Source of the DNA: Nocardia ninae NBRC 108245
Lineage (GTDB): Bacteria; Actinomycetota; Actinomycetes; Mycobacteriales; Mycobacteriaceae
Direction of reading: 5' to 3'
DNA length: 64,000 bases
Assembly (NCBI RefSeq): GCF_007990755.1
Contig: NZ_BJXA01000005.1
Location: forward strand, 113,876-177,875
Part shown: positions 62,767 through 64,000 of the stretch, piece by piece
Layout of the letters: every line of letters begins with the position of its first letter
How positions within the stretch are numbered: the first letter of the stretch is position 1
Notes under the pieces: generated by a model
Told to the model about the DNA's origin: nothing
Databases searched by the model: none
The model's input: only the letters and a program-made list of their open reading frames with translations
Made by a program: the position numbers and the translations under genes

Positions 62767-64000
62767 TCACAGCGAAACGCTGACGAGCCGCGAGGCGCGA
62801 TCGTGCGCCACCGCTTCGGCAGCCCCCTTTCCGGAGTAGGGCAGGTCGGCGAACGCGACCGGCGTCGGCGCGGGTTCGCTCGGCAGTGGAGCGAGCAGCT
62901 GCTGCAACGAAGCCGCCAGTTGCTCCAGGCTCGGGTCGTCGGGAATGTCGTCGAGGAACTGCGTTCCGGTCGCCGCCGTCCCGCCACCCCAAGCACCGAG
63001 GGGCCCATTGCGATCCAGCGCGGCCCGGATGGCGGAGATGATGCCGACCCGCGCCCCCGGCGTGAGCAGCACGGCAATCGCTACGGCAAGCGCCACCGCC
63101 GCCGCAGCCCCGAGCGCGGCAAGCGGCGCACCGATCAACGCCGCGAGCCCGACCAGCGGTGCGGCGATCAGCGCCGCCACACCGAGCGCGGCCAAGGGTG
63201 CGAGCGCGGCAGCAACCGCCGCGGCCAGCGCACCACCGAGCAGCAGTTTCGGGATCTCGATCAGCGCGAACAGCCCCAGCGCCGCCAACGGCAGCCCGAC
63301 GACCGCTGCAAACGCCCCACCGGCGAGCAGAACCGGAAGCGCAAGCAACGCAAGCGCGCCGACCGCTGCCAGCGGGACACCGACGATCGCTGCCAACCCA
63401 CCGCCGAGCAACAGGGCCGGGAGCGCAAGCAGCGCAAGCGCGCCGACCGCTGCCAGCGGCACACCGACCAGCGCGGCCAACCCGGCCAGCACTCCACCGG
63501 CCAGCAATACCGGAAGCGCGAGCAGCGCAAGCGCGCCCACTGCGGCGAGCGGCACACCGACCAGTGCGACCAACCCGGCCAACGCACCGCCCACCAGCAG
63601 CACTGGAAGGCCAAGCAGCGCAAGCGCACCGAGGGTCAGTGGCAGGCAGATCAGTAGCTTCACTGCGATGAAGGCGGCGGCGAGGGCAGCCAATCCACCG
63701 CCGATCAACAGCACCGGCACGCCGACCAGAGCGGCCAGGGCGGCTCCGGCGAGCAGGACCGGAATGCCGATTGCCGCGAGCGGGATGCCAACGGCTGCAA
63801 CCAGTGCGCCGCCGATCAGGAGTACCGGAAGTGCCAGCAGCGCAACGGCTCCCACTGCGGCGAGCGGGACGCCGATCAGGGCGGTCAAGCCGATCAGGGC
63901 ACCACCGATCAGCACGACCGGCAGCGCGAGCAAGGCCAGCGCACCGAGCGCGGCGAGTGGCACGCCGATCGCGGCGGCCAAGGCCCCGCCGATCAACAGC
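62767..64000 (-). CDS. Giant hydrophobic tandem-repeat membrane protein (partial)
   Basis: The gene extends beyond the right edge, so the start is not seen. At least 410 residues are present. Most is a chain of nearly identical hydrophobic units of about 28-31 residues: GVPLAAVGALALLALPVLL followed by a GG-containing turn and LAAL/V. The last 100 residues before the stop are soluble and acidic-polar (QFLDDIPDDPSLEQLAASLQ). Each unit could be one or two transmembrane or reentrant helices. I know of no matching family. It is probably an integral membrane protein with a repeat-built core. Confidence 0.8.
   Translation of the reverse strand, partial: LLIGGALAAAIGVPLAALGALALLALPVVLIGGALIGLTALIGVPLAAVGAVALLALPVLLIGGALVAAVGIPLAAIGIPVLLAGAALAALVGVPVLLIGGGLAALAAAFIAVKLLICLPLTLGALALLGLPVLLVGGALAGLVALVGVPLAAVGALALLALPVLLAGGVLAGLAALVGVPLAAVGALALLALPALLLGGGLAAIVGVPLAAVGALALLALPVLLAGGAFAAVVGLPLAALGLFALIEIPKLLLGGALAAAVAAALAPLAALGVAALIAAPLVGLAALIGAPLAALGAAAAVALAVAIAVLLTPGARVGIISAIRAALDRNGPLGAWGGGTAATGTQFLDDIPDDPSLEQLAASLQQLLAPLPSEPAPTPVAFADLPYSGKGAAEAVAHDRASRLVSVSL
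63240..64000 (-). repeat. 84-93 bp tandem repeats in the hydrophobic membrane-protein gene
   Basis: The DNA repeats with periods of 84 and 93 bp, encoding alternating 28- and 31-residue units centred on GVPLAAVGALALLALPVLL. Sequence identity between neighbours is high at DNA level, which favours unequal recombination and copy-number change. Confidence 0.75.

Noticed and set aside
62710-63657. Plus-strand Arg/Gln-rich frame of 315 aa
   Set aside because: It is the antisense of the hydrophobic repeat gene; its repeats of Arg and Gln arise from the GC-rich Ala/Leu/Gly codons on the other strand.
63240-64000. Tandem repeats considered as a CRISPR array
   Set aside because: The units have no unique spacers; the periodicity is in a continuous open frame encoding hydrophobic repeats.

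Overview
The window is a GC-rich chromosomal segment from an actinobacterium of the mycolic-acid-bearing group, most likely Nocardia or a close relative. The evidence is two antigen-85-type mycolyltransferases, a long cutinase, a secretory lipase, two L,D-transpeptidases, a LytR-CpsA-Psr protein, a DesA3-like acyl desaturase, many TetR/PucR/IclR regulators, and frequent GTG/TTG starts. No rRNA, tRNA, CRISPR array, prophage or intact insertion sequence was seen. Species cannot be named from the sequence alone.

Layout. 0.3-6.5 kb: copper amine oxidase with a coupled amino-acid/amine permease, a TerD-AIM24 fusion, a small secreted L,D-transpeptidase and a DUF1304 membrane protein. 6.5-16.1 kb: mostly exported proteins (GH1 glycosidase, two very small hydrophobic peptides, cutinase, a secreted protein with a Gly-Lys tract, a mycolyltransferase, a GH43-like glycosidase) plus a DUF4254 protein. 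16.1-28.2 kb: PucR regulator, alpha/beta hydrolase lacking the nucleophile Ser, secretory lipase, DUF72, PPOX-type flavoprotein, cold-shock protein, tandem-TetR regulator followed by an acyl-CoA ligase/SDR pair, and a fatty-acid desaturase.

28.5-30.9 kb is the most unusual part. Four tightly packed genes encode a stand-alone subtilisin-like protease with an intact D/H/S triad, a 74-aa protein with a CGGC motif, a protein resembling the C-terminal region of the cyanobactin protease PatG, and a 126-aa peptide with a PGFTAE leader-like start and 12 cysteines. This looks like an undescribed RiPP-like or peptide-processing cassette.

30.9-37.6 kb is a glycerol regulon: an IclR (GylR-like) regulator and one glycerol kinase on the minus strand diverge from glpF-glpK-glpD. 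Two near-identical 15-bp palindromes lie between them. 37.7-44.5 kb holds a methyltransferase and several decayed genes: a GNAT with a deletion and frameshift, a PLP decarboxylase with an in-frame amber codon, and an N-terminally short P450. A 19-bp perfect inverted repeat also lies here. 44.5-56.3 kb: FAD monooxygenase with a TetR regulator, an SDR, LCP protein, SRPBCC protein, FUSC-type membrane protein, amidase, CDF metal exporter and a second mycolyltransferase. 56.5-60.9 kb: a sugar ABC transporter (SBP-ATPase-permease) diverging from its ROK regulator. 61-64 kb: a minus-strand run of unknown exported and membrane proteins, headed by an extremely hydrophobic tandem-repeat protein that runs off the right edge.
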